The notes below the pieces were generated by a model, which saw only the letters and a list, made by a program, of their open reading frames with translations, did not search any database and was not told the DNA's origin. DNA of 64,000 nucleotides, from the NCBI GenBank assembly GCA_966211455.1, contig CBIHNI010000014.1:1-64000 (forward strand), in the 5' to 3' direction. Shown here one piece after another: positions 1 through 6,665 of the stretch; within the stretch, counting starts at the first letter, position 1, and every line of letters starts with the position of its first letter. The DNA is from 21-14-0-10-47-8 sp966211455. GTDB lineage: Bacteria; Bdellovibrionota; Bdellovibrionia; Bdellovibrionales; Bdellovibrionaceae. A program made the position numbers and the translations under genes.

Positions 1-210
1 ATTCTCGATGGCGCGCCTCACGCATCTGTAACGCGGCTTTTCTGGTGCGCGACGGTTTTTATAAAGTCTCGTCCCGTATCAACTTCACCTCGCCAGCCTG
101 CGTGGGTTATTCATAAAGTTCATCTATCACAAATCCCGTTGTAATTTATTATCCTTATGGTGTGAGCTCGCTTATAAATCGATCTAAATCCCTTGCTGAT
201 AGGAGACGGG
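1..210. other. Left-edge region without a confirmed gene
   Basis: This stretch lies upstream of the first supported gene. One frame is open from position 3 to a TAA at 114-116 and could be the tail of a gene that begins outside the window, but there is no start and nothing recognisable, so I do not call it. It contains one copy (29-54) of a 26-bp motif that recurs at 531-556 and 57597-57622. The A+T-rich stretch at 130-190 could hold the promoter of the regulator gene that follows; I could not define boxes with confidence. Confidence 0.4.
29..54 (+). repeat. 26-bp intergenic motif, copy 1
   Basis: The motif begins TAACGCG and ends TGCGCGACG. It matches the copy at 531-556 at 24 of 26 positions and the copy at 57597-57622 at most positions. 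Its function is unknown. Confidence 0.5.
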
Positions 211-519
211 ATGGAAGGATTGGTTATGAAAAAGCGAAGCCCTGAAAGTGATGCCTTTGGGAAAAGATTGCAGCGCTTTCGTTACGAAAAAAATCTGTCG
301 GTTGCCGACATTGCAAGTTCGGTCGGGGTGGCACCTTCGACCTACCGCGAGTGGGAATTGGGTCGCGCTATCACCGGTCTTCCTTACAAAGCATTGATGA
401 GCAAGTTCAACGTTTCTCCCTCTGAATTATTTGGCATTGAAGGCGCCGCGCAGAACGAAGTGCTAGAGAAATTGCGAGCCATCGAAAAGCTCATTCTGGA
501 AATCAAATCGACGCTTTAG
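211..519 (+). CDS. XRE-family helix-turn-helix transcriptional regulator
   Basis: Small DNA-binding protein of about 102 residues with one lambda-repressor-like helix-turn-helix. The stretch FGKRLQRFRYEKNLSVADIA followed by VAPSTYREWELGR has the usual pattern of two helices, a turn and a recognition helix ending in a W-E-x-G-R motif. A short C-terminal helix (EVLEKLRAIEKLILEI) may support dimerisation. The ATG at 211 has AGGAG at 201-205; an in-frame ATG at 226 also has a GGAAGG sequence before it, so either could be used. It stands alone upstream of an O-methyltransferase gene in the same direction, separated by about 70 bp containing a repeated motif. The target is unknown. Confidence 0.85.
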   Translation: MEGLVMKKRSPESDAFGKRLQRFRYEKNLSVADIASSVGVAPSTYREWELGRAITGLPYKALMSKFNVSPSELFGIEGAAQNEVLEKLRAIEKLILEIKSTL

Positions 520-530
520 GTTGAAGCTCT

Positions 531-556
531 TAACGCGTCTTTTCAGGTGCGCGACG
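531..556 (+). repeat. 26-bp intergenic motif, copy 2
   Basis: Second copy of the TAACGCG...TGCGCGACG motif, 36 bp upstream of the methyltransferase start codon. It differs from copy 1 at two positions. The position would suit a promoter or leader element, but copy 3 does not have the same relation to a gene. Confidence 0.5.
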
Positions 557-592
557 AATTGACCCGTCTGCGTACGGTGCTAAGGTCACAGT

Positions 593-1270
593 ATGACAAC
601 ACAACAACTGCAAATGAAAAGTTCCATCACCGCTGAAAACGTCGCTCGCTATGTGGTCGAAAAGATCACCACCGATTCTGATCTGGAAAGAAAGCTTCGC
701 ATCGAAACTTCGAAGCTGGAGTCGGGTGGCATGATCAGCGGTGCCGATGTCGGTGCCTTGCTGGCGATTTTGGTCAAATCCGTCAATGGAAAGAAAGCGA
801 TCGAAGTCGGAACTTTCACCGGCTATACAGCATTGAAGATCGCGCAGGCTTTGCCGAAAGATGGAAAGCTTGTTTGTTGTGATGTCAGTTCAGATTGGAC
901 CAACATCGGTCGTCCTTATTGGAAAGAAGCCCAGGTCGCAGAAAGAATTGATCTGCGAATTGCACCGGCGCTGCAAACTTTGAATGGCATGATCGCAAGC
1001 AAGGAAGAAAACACTTACGACTTTGCTTTTATCGACGCCGATAAAACGGGATACGATTCTTATTATGAAGCTTGCTTGAAGCTGCTTCGCCCGGGTGGAT
1101 TGATCGTTTTGGATAATATGCTTTGGGATGGGGCGGTTGCGGATCCCACTGAAAATGATGACACCACCAAAGCCATTCGCAAATTGAATGAAAAAGTCAG
1201 TCGCGATTCTCGGGTGGATTCAAGTCTGCTAACGGTCGGCGACGGTTTGATGTTGGCTCGCAAAAAATAG
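593..1270 (+). CDS. SAM-dependent O-methyltransferase (caffeoyl-CoA OMT-like, PF01596 type)
   Basis: Cytosolic class I methyltransferase of 225 residues, the usual length for the bacterial caffeoyl-CoA/catechol O-methyltransferase-like family. The SAM-binding motif I, EVGTFTGYTAL, is at about residue 71. The metal-binding and catalytic motif FAFIDADKTGYDSYYE is near residue 145, followed by LLRPGGLIVLDNMLWDGAV, which carries the conserved D-N pair. Family knowledge predicts divalent-metal-dependent methyl transfer to a hydroxylated aromatic, but the substrate cannot be told from sequence. The gene appears monocistronic; the next gene starts about 240 bp downstream and no terminator is evident between them. 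Confidence 0.93.
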   Translation: MTTQQLQMKSSITAENVARYVVEKITTDSDLERKLRIETSKLESGGMISGADVGALLAILVKSVNGKKAIEVGTFTGYTALKIAQALPKDGKLVCCDVSSDWTNIGRPYWKEAQVAERIDLRIAPALQTLNGMIASKEENTYDFAFIDADKTGYDSYYEACLKLLRPGGLIVLDNMLWDGAVADPTENDDTTKAIRKLNEKVSRDSRVDSSLLTVGDGLMLARKK

Positions 1271-1382
1271 TCAGCTTTGGGTCGGTTTTGACCATCCTAT
1301 TTCTTCAGCAGCAATGTCGTGATCATTTCCAAAGTGGTCTTGAAAATCTGCTTTTTGAAACAAAATCTGCCTTCAAATTCAA

Positions 1383-1429
1383 TTAACCAGCAAGCCGCCC
1401 AAATAATACATTGCGGCGCAATTGGTTAA
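1383..1429. other. Imperfect inverted repeat in the OMT-downstream gap
   Basis: In the 240-bp gap between 1270 and 1511, TTAACCA (1383-1389) pairs with TGGTTAA (1423-1429), and an inner CCGC (1395-1398) pairs with GCGG (1413-1416). No T-run follows. It might be an operator or a weak hairpin; nothing else is recognisable in this gap. Confidence 0.3.
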
Positions 1430-1510
1430 AAATCTGTCACTATCTTAAAATTTCTTTGATTTATCGCCCAAAGGTTTCCTAGGCTGAGGATGCAAACAAC
1501 AGGAGAAGCC

Positions 1511-1930
1511 ATGAAGGGCACATACTCAGCACTGATGCAGTCTAAGTTTTTTAATCCTGCTTTCAACTCGGCAATCTTTGATGGCCCTGTTCGCATTTAC
1601 TTTGCTCAGTTTCACGAATCTCTTGCGCTGAAAATCTACTTTGCCTTGCAACAGCGATACGCAGCCGAGATGACTCGCGCCAAAGAACTGCATAAGTTTT
1701 TGGATCGCACTGTTTTGATCATGCTTTATCCGTCATCGGAAAGCTTCCAGCATTCTTTTGAAGGTTCTGATTTCTTGGCCGCCGATCATTTGATGGATGA
1801 CACGGTCATCGGCATTAACGGTCCTTTCGAAGACGTGAACCTGGACAAAGTTCTAGACCAGACCTTGCGCGCTTTTCACGAATGGGAACAGATTCCCGTT
1901 GAAAAGCACGGCGCTGATGCCATCCTATAA
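1511..1930 (+). CDS. Hypothetical protein of about 139 residues
   Basis: I do not recognise this family. The protein is soluble, with no signal peptide or membrane segment, and is rich in aromatic residues (SKFFNPAFNSAIF, VRIYFAQFHESLALKIYFAL). A predicted helix-rich first half is followed by an acidic second half (DDTVIGINGPFEDVNLDKVL). The ATG at 1511 is chosen because AGGAG lies about 7 bases upstream; the in-frame ATG at 1490 has no ribosome-binding site. The gene is separated by only 2 bp from the pilin-like gene downstream, so the two are probably co-transcribed and may work together. Confidence 0.75.
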   Translation: MKGTYSALMQSKFFNPAFNSAIFDGPVRIYFAQFHESLALKIYFALQQRYAAEMTRAKELHKFLDRTVLIMLYPSSESFQHSFEGSDFLAADHLMDDTVIGINGPFEDVNLDKVLDQTLRAFHEWEQIPVEKHGADAIL

Positions 1931-1932
1931 TC

Positions 1933-2145
1933 ATGAGTCGAAAATCCATTCTGCGGAAGCGCTCGTCAGAGCGTGGACAGATTGTCGTTGAATACGTTTT
2001 GCTTCTCTCGATCGCGGTGACGATCGCCGTGATTATCATTTCCCAACTGATCAAACGCGATAAAGACGATCCTGAAAATTCGGGCGCCTTGATCCGTAAA
2101 TGGCAGCAGATGCAAGAGACTGTCGCCAAAGACGTTCAAAACTAA
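1933..2145 (+). CDS. Flp/type IVb prepilin-like protein (70 aa)
   Basis: A 70-residue protein with a basic N-terminus (MSRKSILRKRSSERG), then QIVVEYVLLLSIAVTIAVII, a single hydrophobic helix, and a short charged tail. The junction G-QIVVEY matches the Flp-type (class IVb) prepilin processing signal: Gly at -1, and Glu and Tyr at +5 and +6 of the mature chain. Family knowledge predicts cleavage by a TadV/PilD-type peptidase and assembly into a Flp pilus or a pseudopilus. The 42-residue mature tail is short and hydrophilic. No other tad genes are in the window. It could instead be an unrelated single-pass membrane protein, since the whole family is short. It begins 2 bp after the upstream gene. 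Confidence 0.6.
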   Translation: MSRKSILRKRSSERGQIVVEYVLLLSIAVTIAVIIISQLIKRDKDDPENSGALIRKWQQMQETVAKDVQN

Positions 2146-2146
2146 A

Positions 2147-2914
2147 TCAGAAAAAGCGTTTTCGCTTTTGGATTTCTTCTGACAGGGCTTCCTGCATTTG
2201 CTCTTGGATCTCTTCGGCGATTTCGCGCATCAGCTGCGAATCTTCAACCTGCGATGGTTTGTAAGGCAGATAAATTGGCGGTAAGAATTTGATTTTCCAT
2301 TTTGCTGGAAGTGGAATCACATTCAGCGGCAGTGGCAAGACAGTCCCGCGCAAAAATTTGGTAAATTTCAGCTTTGAAAGATTGATATGCGTTTCTTCGG
2401 CACCGATCACCAGGCAGGGAACGATCGGTGCTTGCGTCTGAACTGCCATGCGCACAAAGCCGCGGCGAAACTCTTGCAGGGTGTACATCTCGCTGGTCGG
2501 TTTGAAATTTCCTTGCTCGCCTTCGGGAAAGATCACCACCAGATTATTTTTCTGAAGAGCGGAAATTCCATTCTCAAAAGTCGCTTCGGTGAAGCCCATC
2601 TTCTGCGCCGGGATCGCTGTCGTCTTTGTCAAAAACCAGAAATGATGGGTCAGCACGCGCGGAATGCGGCGAACTTCTTTGTTAATTGTGTGTGCCAGTA
2701 TGACGGCATCGAACCCCGAGTAGCCCGAATGGTTGGGGATGATCACGGCGGCGCCGCGCTTCGGGATATTTTCAACGCCTTCGACTTCCAGGCGGAAGTA
2801 CTTGCGCATGATCTCCATCAAGAGGTGCGGCAGAACGCGATAAAGAAGAGTCTCTTTGTCGACGTTCTTGAGATTGAAAATCTTCTCTTGCGACTTCTTG
2901 AAAAAGTTGATCAT
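2147..2914 (-). CDS. PlsC-type lysophospholipid acyltransferase family protein
   Basis: Acyltransferase of 255 residues, expected at the inner membrane and acting in phospholipid remodelling. Motif I appears as NHSGYSGFD (N61, H62, D69); the His and Asp are six residues apart rather than the classical four, a spacing I recall from some distant LPLAT subgroups. Motif III, FPEGEQG, is at 129-135. A basic C-terminal tail (EEIQKRKRFF) could contact membrane. The start at 2914 has GGGG about 5 bases upstream; the codon lies only 8 bp from the divergent glpK start. An acyltransferase beside glycerol kinase fits a glycerophospholipid theme. Acyl donor and acceptor are unknown. Confidence 0.88.
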   Translation of the reverse strand: MINFFKKSQEKIFNLKNVDKETLLYRVLPHLLMEIMRKYFRLEVEGVENIPKRGAAVIIPNHSGYSGFDAVILAHTINKEVRRIPRVLTHHFWFLTKTTAIPAQKMGFTEATFENGISALQKNNLVVIFPEGEQGNFKPTSEMYTLQEFRRGFVRMAVQTQAPIVPCLVIGAEETHINLSKLKFTKFLRGTVLPLPLNVIPLPAKWKIKFLPPIYLPYKPSQVEDSQLMREIAEEIQEQMQEALSEEIQKRKRFF

Positions 2915-2922
2915 ATGACCCC

Positions 2923-4398
2923 ATGTATATCATGGCGATCGATCAAGGAACAACGGGCTCAACTGTCTCTATCTTGAACCAAGCCGGAAGTCCGGTGGCG
3001 AAAGTCAACGAGGAGTATCCTCAGATTTTCCCGAAGCCGGGTTGGGTCGAACACAACCCCGAAGACATCTGGAAATCGGTCACCGCGACGATGCAGAAAG
3101 CTTTGCAGCAAGCCAAGATTTCTGGAAAAGACATCGCTGCAATCGGTATCACCAATCAGCGCGAAACTGTTTTGATCTGGGATAAGTCATCCGGAAAACC
3201 GATCTACAATGCAATCGTTTGGCAATGTCGACGCACGCAAGATTTCTGTGAAAAGTTAAAAAAAGAAAAGAAGCAAAATCTGATCCGCAAAAAAACGGGA
3301 TTGGTGATCGATCCCTATTTTTCAGGCAGCAAAATCCGCTGGCTTTTGAAGAACGTCACGGGCGCGAATGAAAAAGCTCGTCGTGGTGATTTGTTGGCAG
3401 GAAACATTGACACCTTCCTGCTGTGGCGACTGACGTCGGGTGAGACCCACAAAACAGACGTCAGCAATGCCTCTCGCACCATGCTGATGAACATTCAAAC
3501 GGGCCAATGGGATGCCGAGCTTTTAAAAATTTTCTCGGTGCCCGAAAACCTGCTTCCACAAATCTGTGACTCGTCCGGTATTTTTGGAAAAACAAAAGGC
3601 TTGGGCTTTTTGCCAGACGGGATTCCGATCGCTGGGATCGCTGGCGATCAGCAAGCGGCTTTGTTCGGACAGACCTGCTTTGCTGCCGGCGAAGCCAAAT
3701 GCACATACGGAACCGGAAGCTTTCTTTTGATGAACACCGGCGCGAAGCTTGTGACATCGAAACACCAAATGCTGACGACGGTGGCTTGGCGTTTGCCGAA
3801 ACAGAAAATGACCTACGCTCTTGAAGGCGGAGCTTTCATTTGCGGGGCCGCCGTGCAATGGCTGCGTGACGGACTGAAAGTGATTTCAAAAAGTGCCGAA
3901 GTCGAAGAGCTCGCAAGATCCGTCGCTTCCAGCGAAGGCGTCGAATTTGTTCCAGCTCTCACGGGTCTTGGTGCACCTCACTGGCGTCCCGAAGCGCGCG
4001 GCGTGATTACGGGTCTGACCCGCGGAACGACAAAGGCGCATTTGGCTCGTGCCACACTGGAAGCCATGGCTTTGCAAAATACAGAAATCCTGGTTGCTAT
4101 GGAAAAAGATCTTGGCAAAAAGATGAAGGGTCTTCGCGTCGATGGTGGGGCCTCGGTGAACAATCTGCTGATGCAGATGCAAGCTGATTACATGGGAACG
4201 TCGGTGACTCGACCGAAGCAAATCGAAACAACCGCAATCGGTGCGGCCTATTTGGCGGGACTTGGGGTTGGATACTGGTCAAGTGTCGACGAGATCAAGC
4301 GCATTTGGATGGTGGATCAAGAATTCAAATCCCACATGTCGACCCAATCCAGAAAACAGCGCCTGCTGGAATGGCAAGCGGCCGTCAAGAAAGCCTAA
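2923..4398 (+). CDS. glpK: Glycerol kinase
   Basis: ATP-dependent phosphorylation of glycerol to sn-glycerol 3-phosphate in the cytosol. The protein has 491 residues, typical for the FGGY kinase family. The phosphate-1 loop MAIDQGTTGSTVS begins almost at the first residue. NQRETVLIWDKSSGKP, GLVIDPYFSGSKIRWLL and the C-terminal ETTAIGAAYLAGLGVGYW are characteristic of GlpK. The sequence GVEFVPALTGLGAPHW is also typical. The first beta strand forces the start to be at 2923 or earlier, yet no Shine-Dalgarno sequence precedes it, and the divergent acyltransferase starts only 8 bp away. No glycerol facilitator or glpD is in the window. Confidence 0.97.
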   Translation: MYIMAIDQGTTGSTVSILNQAGSPVAKVNEEYPQIFPKPGWVEHNPEDIWKSVTATMQKALQQAKISGKDIAAIGITNQRETVLIWDKSSGKPIYNAIVWQCRRTQDFCEKLKKEKKQNLIRKKTGLVIDPYFSGSKIRWLLKNVTGANEKARRGDLLAGNIDTFLLWRLTSGETHKTDVSNASRTMLMNIQTGQWDAELLKIFSVPENLLPQICDSSGIFGKTKGLGFLPDGIPIAGIAGDQQAALFGQTCFAAGEAKCTYGTGSFLLMNTGAKLVTSKHQMLTTVAWRLPKQKMTYALEGGAFICGAAVQWLRDGLKVISKSAEVEELARSVASSEGVEFVPALTGLGAPHWRPEARGVITGLTRGTTKAHLARATLEAMALQNTEILVAMEKDLGKKMKGLRVDGGASVNNLLMQMQADYMGTSVTRPKQIETTAIGAAYLAGLGVGYWSSVDEIKRIWMVDQEFKSHMSTQSRKQRLLEWQAAVKKA

Positions 4399-4400
4399 AC

Positions 4401-4793
4401 TTACAGGGTCTTTTCTAGAAACTGCGGCATCTCTTTCAACTTTTCGTTCATACCTTTCAGGCGGTGAGCGAAAGAGTGAAGCATCGAGCTGGCCCAGACG
4501 GGGAGTTCGGATAAAAGCTGTTCATATCCGGCCTCAGAAACCTTCACCAAAGTGCATTCGGTCAGAGCCTGAGCCGAAGCGGAGCGCGGCTGTTTTTCCA
4601 GCAGCGCAAACTCACCGAAAGATTCACCATCAGAAAGTGTCGCGATATCGACACGCTGACCAGAGCTAGATTTGGTGAAAATCTGAACCTGTCCGGTCTC
4701 GATAATATAAAAGTGAAAATCCAAATCACCTTCAAAAAAAATATAATCGCCAGGCTTATAGGTCTCTTTAAAAACATCAGCTGATTCTTGCAT
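4401..4793 (-). CDS. Cyclic nucleotide-binding domain protein (cNMP_binding)
   Basis: A 130-residue protein that is almost entirely one cNMP-binding beta-roll. The N-terminal part YKPGDYIFFEGDLDFHFYII and the phosphate-binding cassette GESFGEFALLEKQPRSASAQ are well conserved, including the Glu and Arg that contact the cyclic phosphate and ribose in CRP/PKA-type domains. There is no C-terminal DNA-binding domain, so it is not a CRP-type activator; it more likely acts as a stand-alone sensor or partner subunit. It converges with glpK with only 2 bp between the stop codons, and its upstream region contains element copy 1. Confidence 0.92.
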   Translation of the reverse strand: MQESADVFKETYKPGDYIFFEGDLDFHFYIIETGQVQIFTKSSSGQRVDIATLSDGESFGEFALLEKQPRSASAQALTECTLVKVSEAGYEQLLSELPVWASSMLHSFAHRLKGMNEKLKEMPQFLEKTL

Positions 4794-4901
4794 AGCTTAT
4801 TGTGATGGAGTTTTCAGATTCGCTAAAGATCGACCCACAGCATTCTGGTCTTTTGTCGGTCGCGCCTTGATGGAAACTTCACGCTAGGGCTGGGTTTGTT
4901 A

Positions 4902-5222
4902 GGAGTGGTCGACACAGCGGTGGCTTGGTGTAAACGCTGGTGCATCCGTCCGTGAGAAGGCTGCAAGCTGGCCATCGTGGCCAGCTTGTCCAAAATTAGG
5001 GGGACAAATACGTAGGACAATATATTGGCAAAATTCCAATATATTGTTCTCGGAGCGAAGCTCTTGAGACAAAACCCCAAATTAAAGCTCAGCCGAATTC
5101 TCCCATAAACAATGGAATCGCCGGCCACGATGGCCGGCGGTCGCGGGTTCGGGGCGGCCGAGCCCCGATTGGCAGGACGCACGGCCGTCATGACAAGCGA
5201 AAAGCTACACAGCTCGAGAAAC
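4902..5222 (+). repeat. Dispersed structured intergenic element, copy 1 (full length)
   Basis: A 321-bp element filling the gap between the cNMP-binding gene and radA. It closely matches 14291-14620 over its whole length. It has four inverted repeats: CAAGCTGGCCA/TGGCCAGCTTG (4964-4988); a 15-bp stem AGGACAATATATTGG against 5036-5050; CGCCGGCCA/TGGCCGGCG (5119-5139); and TCGGGGC/GCCCCGA around 5149-5169. The extreme ends are loosely complementary to each other. It contains no credible gene. The right end lies about 11 bp from the radA stop codon. Confidence 0.85.
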
Positions 5223-5233
5223 GCAAGTCACCC

Positions 5234-6640
5234 CTAGTACCGAATCATCTTCAGCAAATCATGCACATTGCGAATCCAGCTGATCCTCTTCCCCTGCGCC
5301 AGTTTGAAATCCGCCAGGTGCTTCTTGTTCGAAGCCGGCACGATGAAATGCTCAAACCCAAGCTTATCCGCTTCGCGCACACGCTGTTCAGCGAAAGCGA
5401 CAGCGCGGACTTCGCCGGTCAGTCCAATCTCGCCAAAGAACACGGCCTTCGCTTCGATTTCACGACGAGCTTCGGTCGACAAGATGGCAGCGGCCACTGC
5501 TAAATCCGAAGATGGGTCGTTCAGTTTCAATCCGCCGACGACGTTAATAAAAATATCGGCATGATTCAGCTTCATTTCCAAATGACGATCTAAAACAGCA
5601 CCCAGCAAATGCAGGCGATTGGTCTCGATACCCAAAGCTGTCCTTCGTGGCATCGCCATCGGTGATCCCACGGTCAGTGCTTGCACTTCGCAAAGCAAAG
5701 GTCTTGAGCCTTCCATCGATGCAAAGACGGCAGAGCCCATTAAGCTTTCGCCGCGCTCTTCAAGGAAAAGTTCTGAAGGATTGCTGACTTCTTCCAAGCC
5801 GATGGTTCCCATTTGGAAAACACCCAGTTCGTGGGTCGCGCCAAAGCGGTTTTTCAACGAGCGCAGCAATCTAAAGTTGTGTGACAAATCGCCTTCGAAA
5901 GACAAAACACAGTCGACCATATGCTCAAGCACTTTGGGGCCTGCGATATTTCCTTCTTTGGTGACGTGACCGATCAGTAGAACGGTCATGCCATCCGTTT
6001 TTGCAAGGCCCATCAGGTGACCGGCACATTCGCGAACCTGAGAAACAGAGCCCGGAGCTGCTTCCAATTCAGGTAAGAAAATTGTTTGAATCGAGTCGAT
6101 GATGATGACATCGGGTTTTCGTTCGCGCGCCAGATCCATGATCAGCTGCAGATTGGATTCAGATGCGACTTCAACATTCGGAGTGCGAACGCCCAAGCGC
6201 TGCGCGCGAGCGCCAGTCTGGCCGACGCTTTCTTCTCCGGAGATGTACAGCACCTTGGCTTGATTTTTGGCAAGTCCGCCCGCCATTTGCATCAGGATCG
6301 TACTTTTTCCGATGCCGGGAGATCCGCCCAAAAGCACGTAACTGCCGTGCACAAGGCCGCCGCCCAGAACGCGATTCAATTCTTCATAACCGGTGTTCAA
6401 ACGGTTGAATTCGAAACTTTCAATACTTTGGTCCAGCGCCACCGGTTTGATCGATGAAGATCCGCCGGATTTCTTGATATCTTTTCCGGTATTCCATCCG
6501 CGGGTGACCGGTTCGGCTGAGAAGGTTTCTTCAACCAAAGTATTCCATGCGCCACAGTCGCTACAGCGGCCTTCCCAACGTGCACGTTGGGCTCCACAGT
6601 TTTGACACACATAAATCGTTTTGCTCTTCGACTTTGCCAT
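5234..6640 (-). CDS. radA: DNA repair protein RadA
   Basis: Bacterial RadA/Sms, a RecA-like branch-migration ATPase in recombinational repair. From the start at 6640 the protein has 468 residues. The N-terminal C4 zinc finger uses C12, C15, C26 and C29. The Walker A motif GGSPGIGKST is at 105-114, followed by the RadA-specific LKNRFGATHELGVF. The C-terminal Lon-protease-like domain contains DIFINVVGGLKLNDPSSDLA. I choose the ATG at 6640 because the zinc finger then begins at the usual distance; longer in-frame starts add residues not seen in the family. The gene is divergent from the lytic transglycosylase with only 25 bp between start codons. Confidence 0.97.
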   Translation of the reverse strand: MAKSKSKTIYVCQNCGAQRARWEGRCSDCGAWNTLVEETFSAEPVTRGWNTGKDIKKSGGSSSIKPVALDQSIESFEFNRLNTGYEELNRVLGGGLVHGSYVLLGGSPGIGKSTILMQMAGGLAKNQAKVLYISGEESVGQTGARAQRLGVRTPNVEVASESNLQLIMDLARERKPDVIIIDSIQTIFLPELEAAPGSVSQVRECAGHLMGLAKTDGMTVLLIGHVTKEGNIAGPKVLEHMVDCVLSFEGDLSHNFRLLRSLKNRFGATHELGVFQMGTIGLEEVSNPSELFLEERGESLMGSAVFASMEGSRPLLCEVQALTVGSPMAMPRRTALGIETNRLHLLGAVLDRHLEMKLNHADIFINVVGGLKLNDPSSDLAVAAAILSTEARREIEAKAVFFGEIGLTGEVRAVAFAEQRVREADKLGFEHFIVPASNKKHLADFKLAQGKRISWIRNVHDLLKMIRY

Positions 6641-6665
6641 ATCTTTCGCTATCATGAGAACACTC

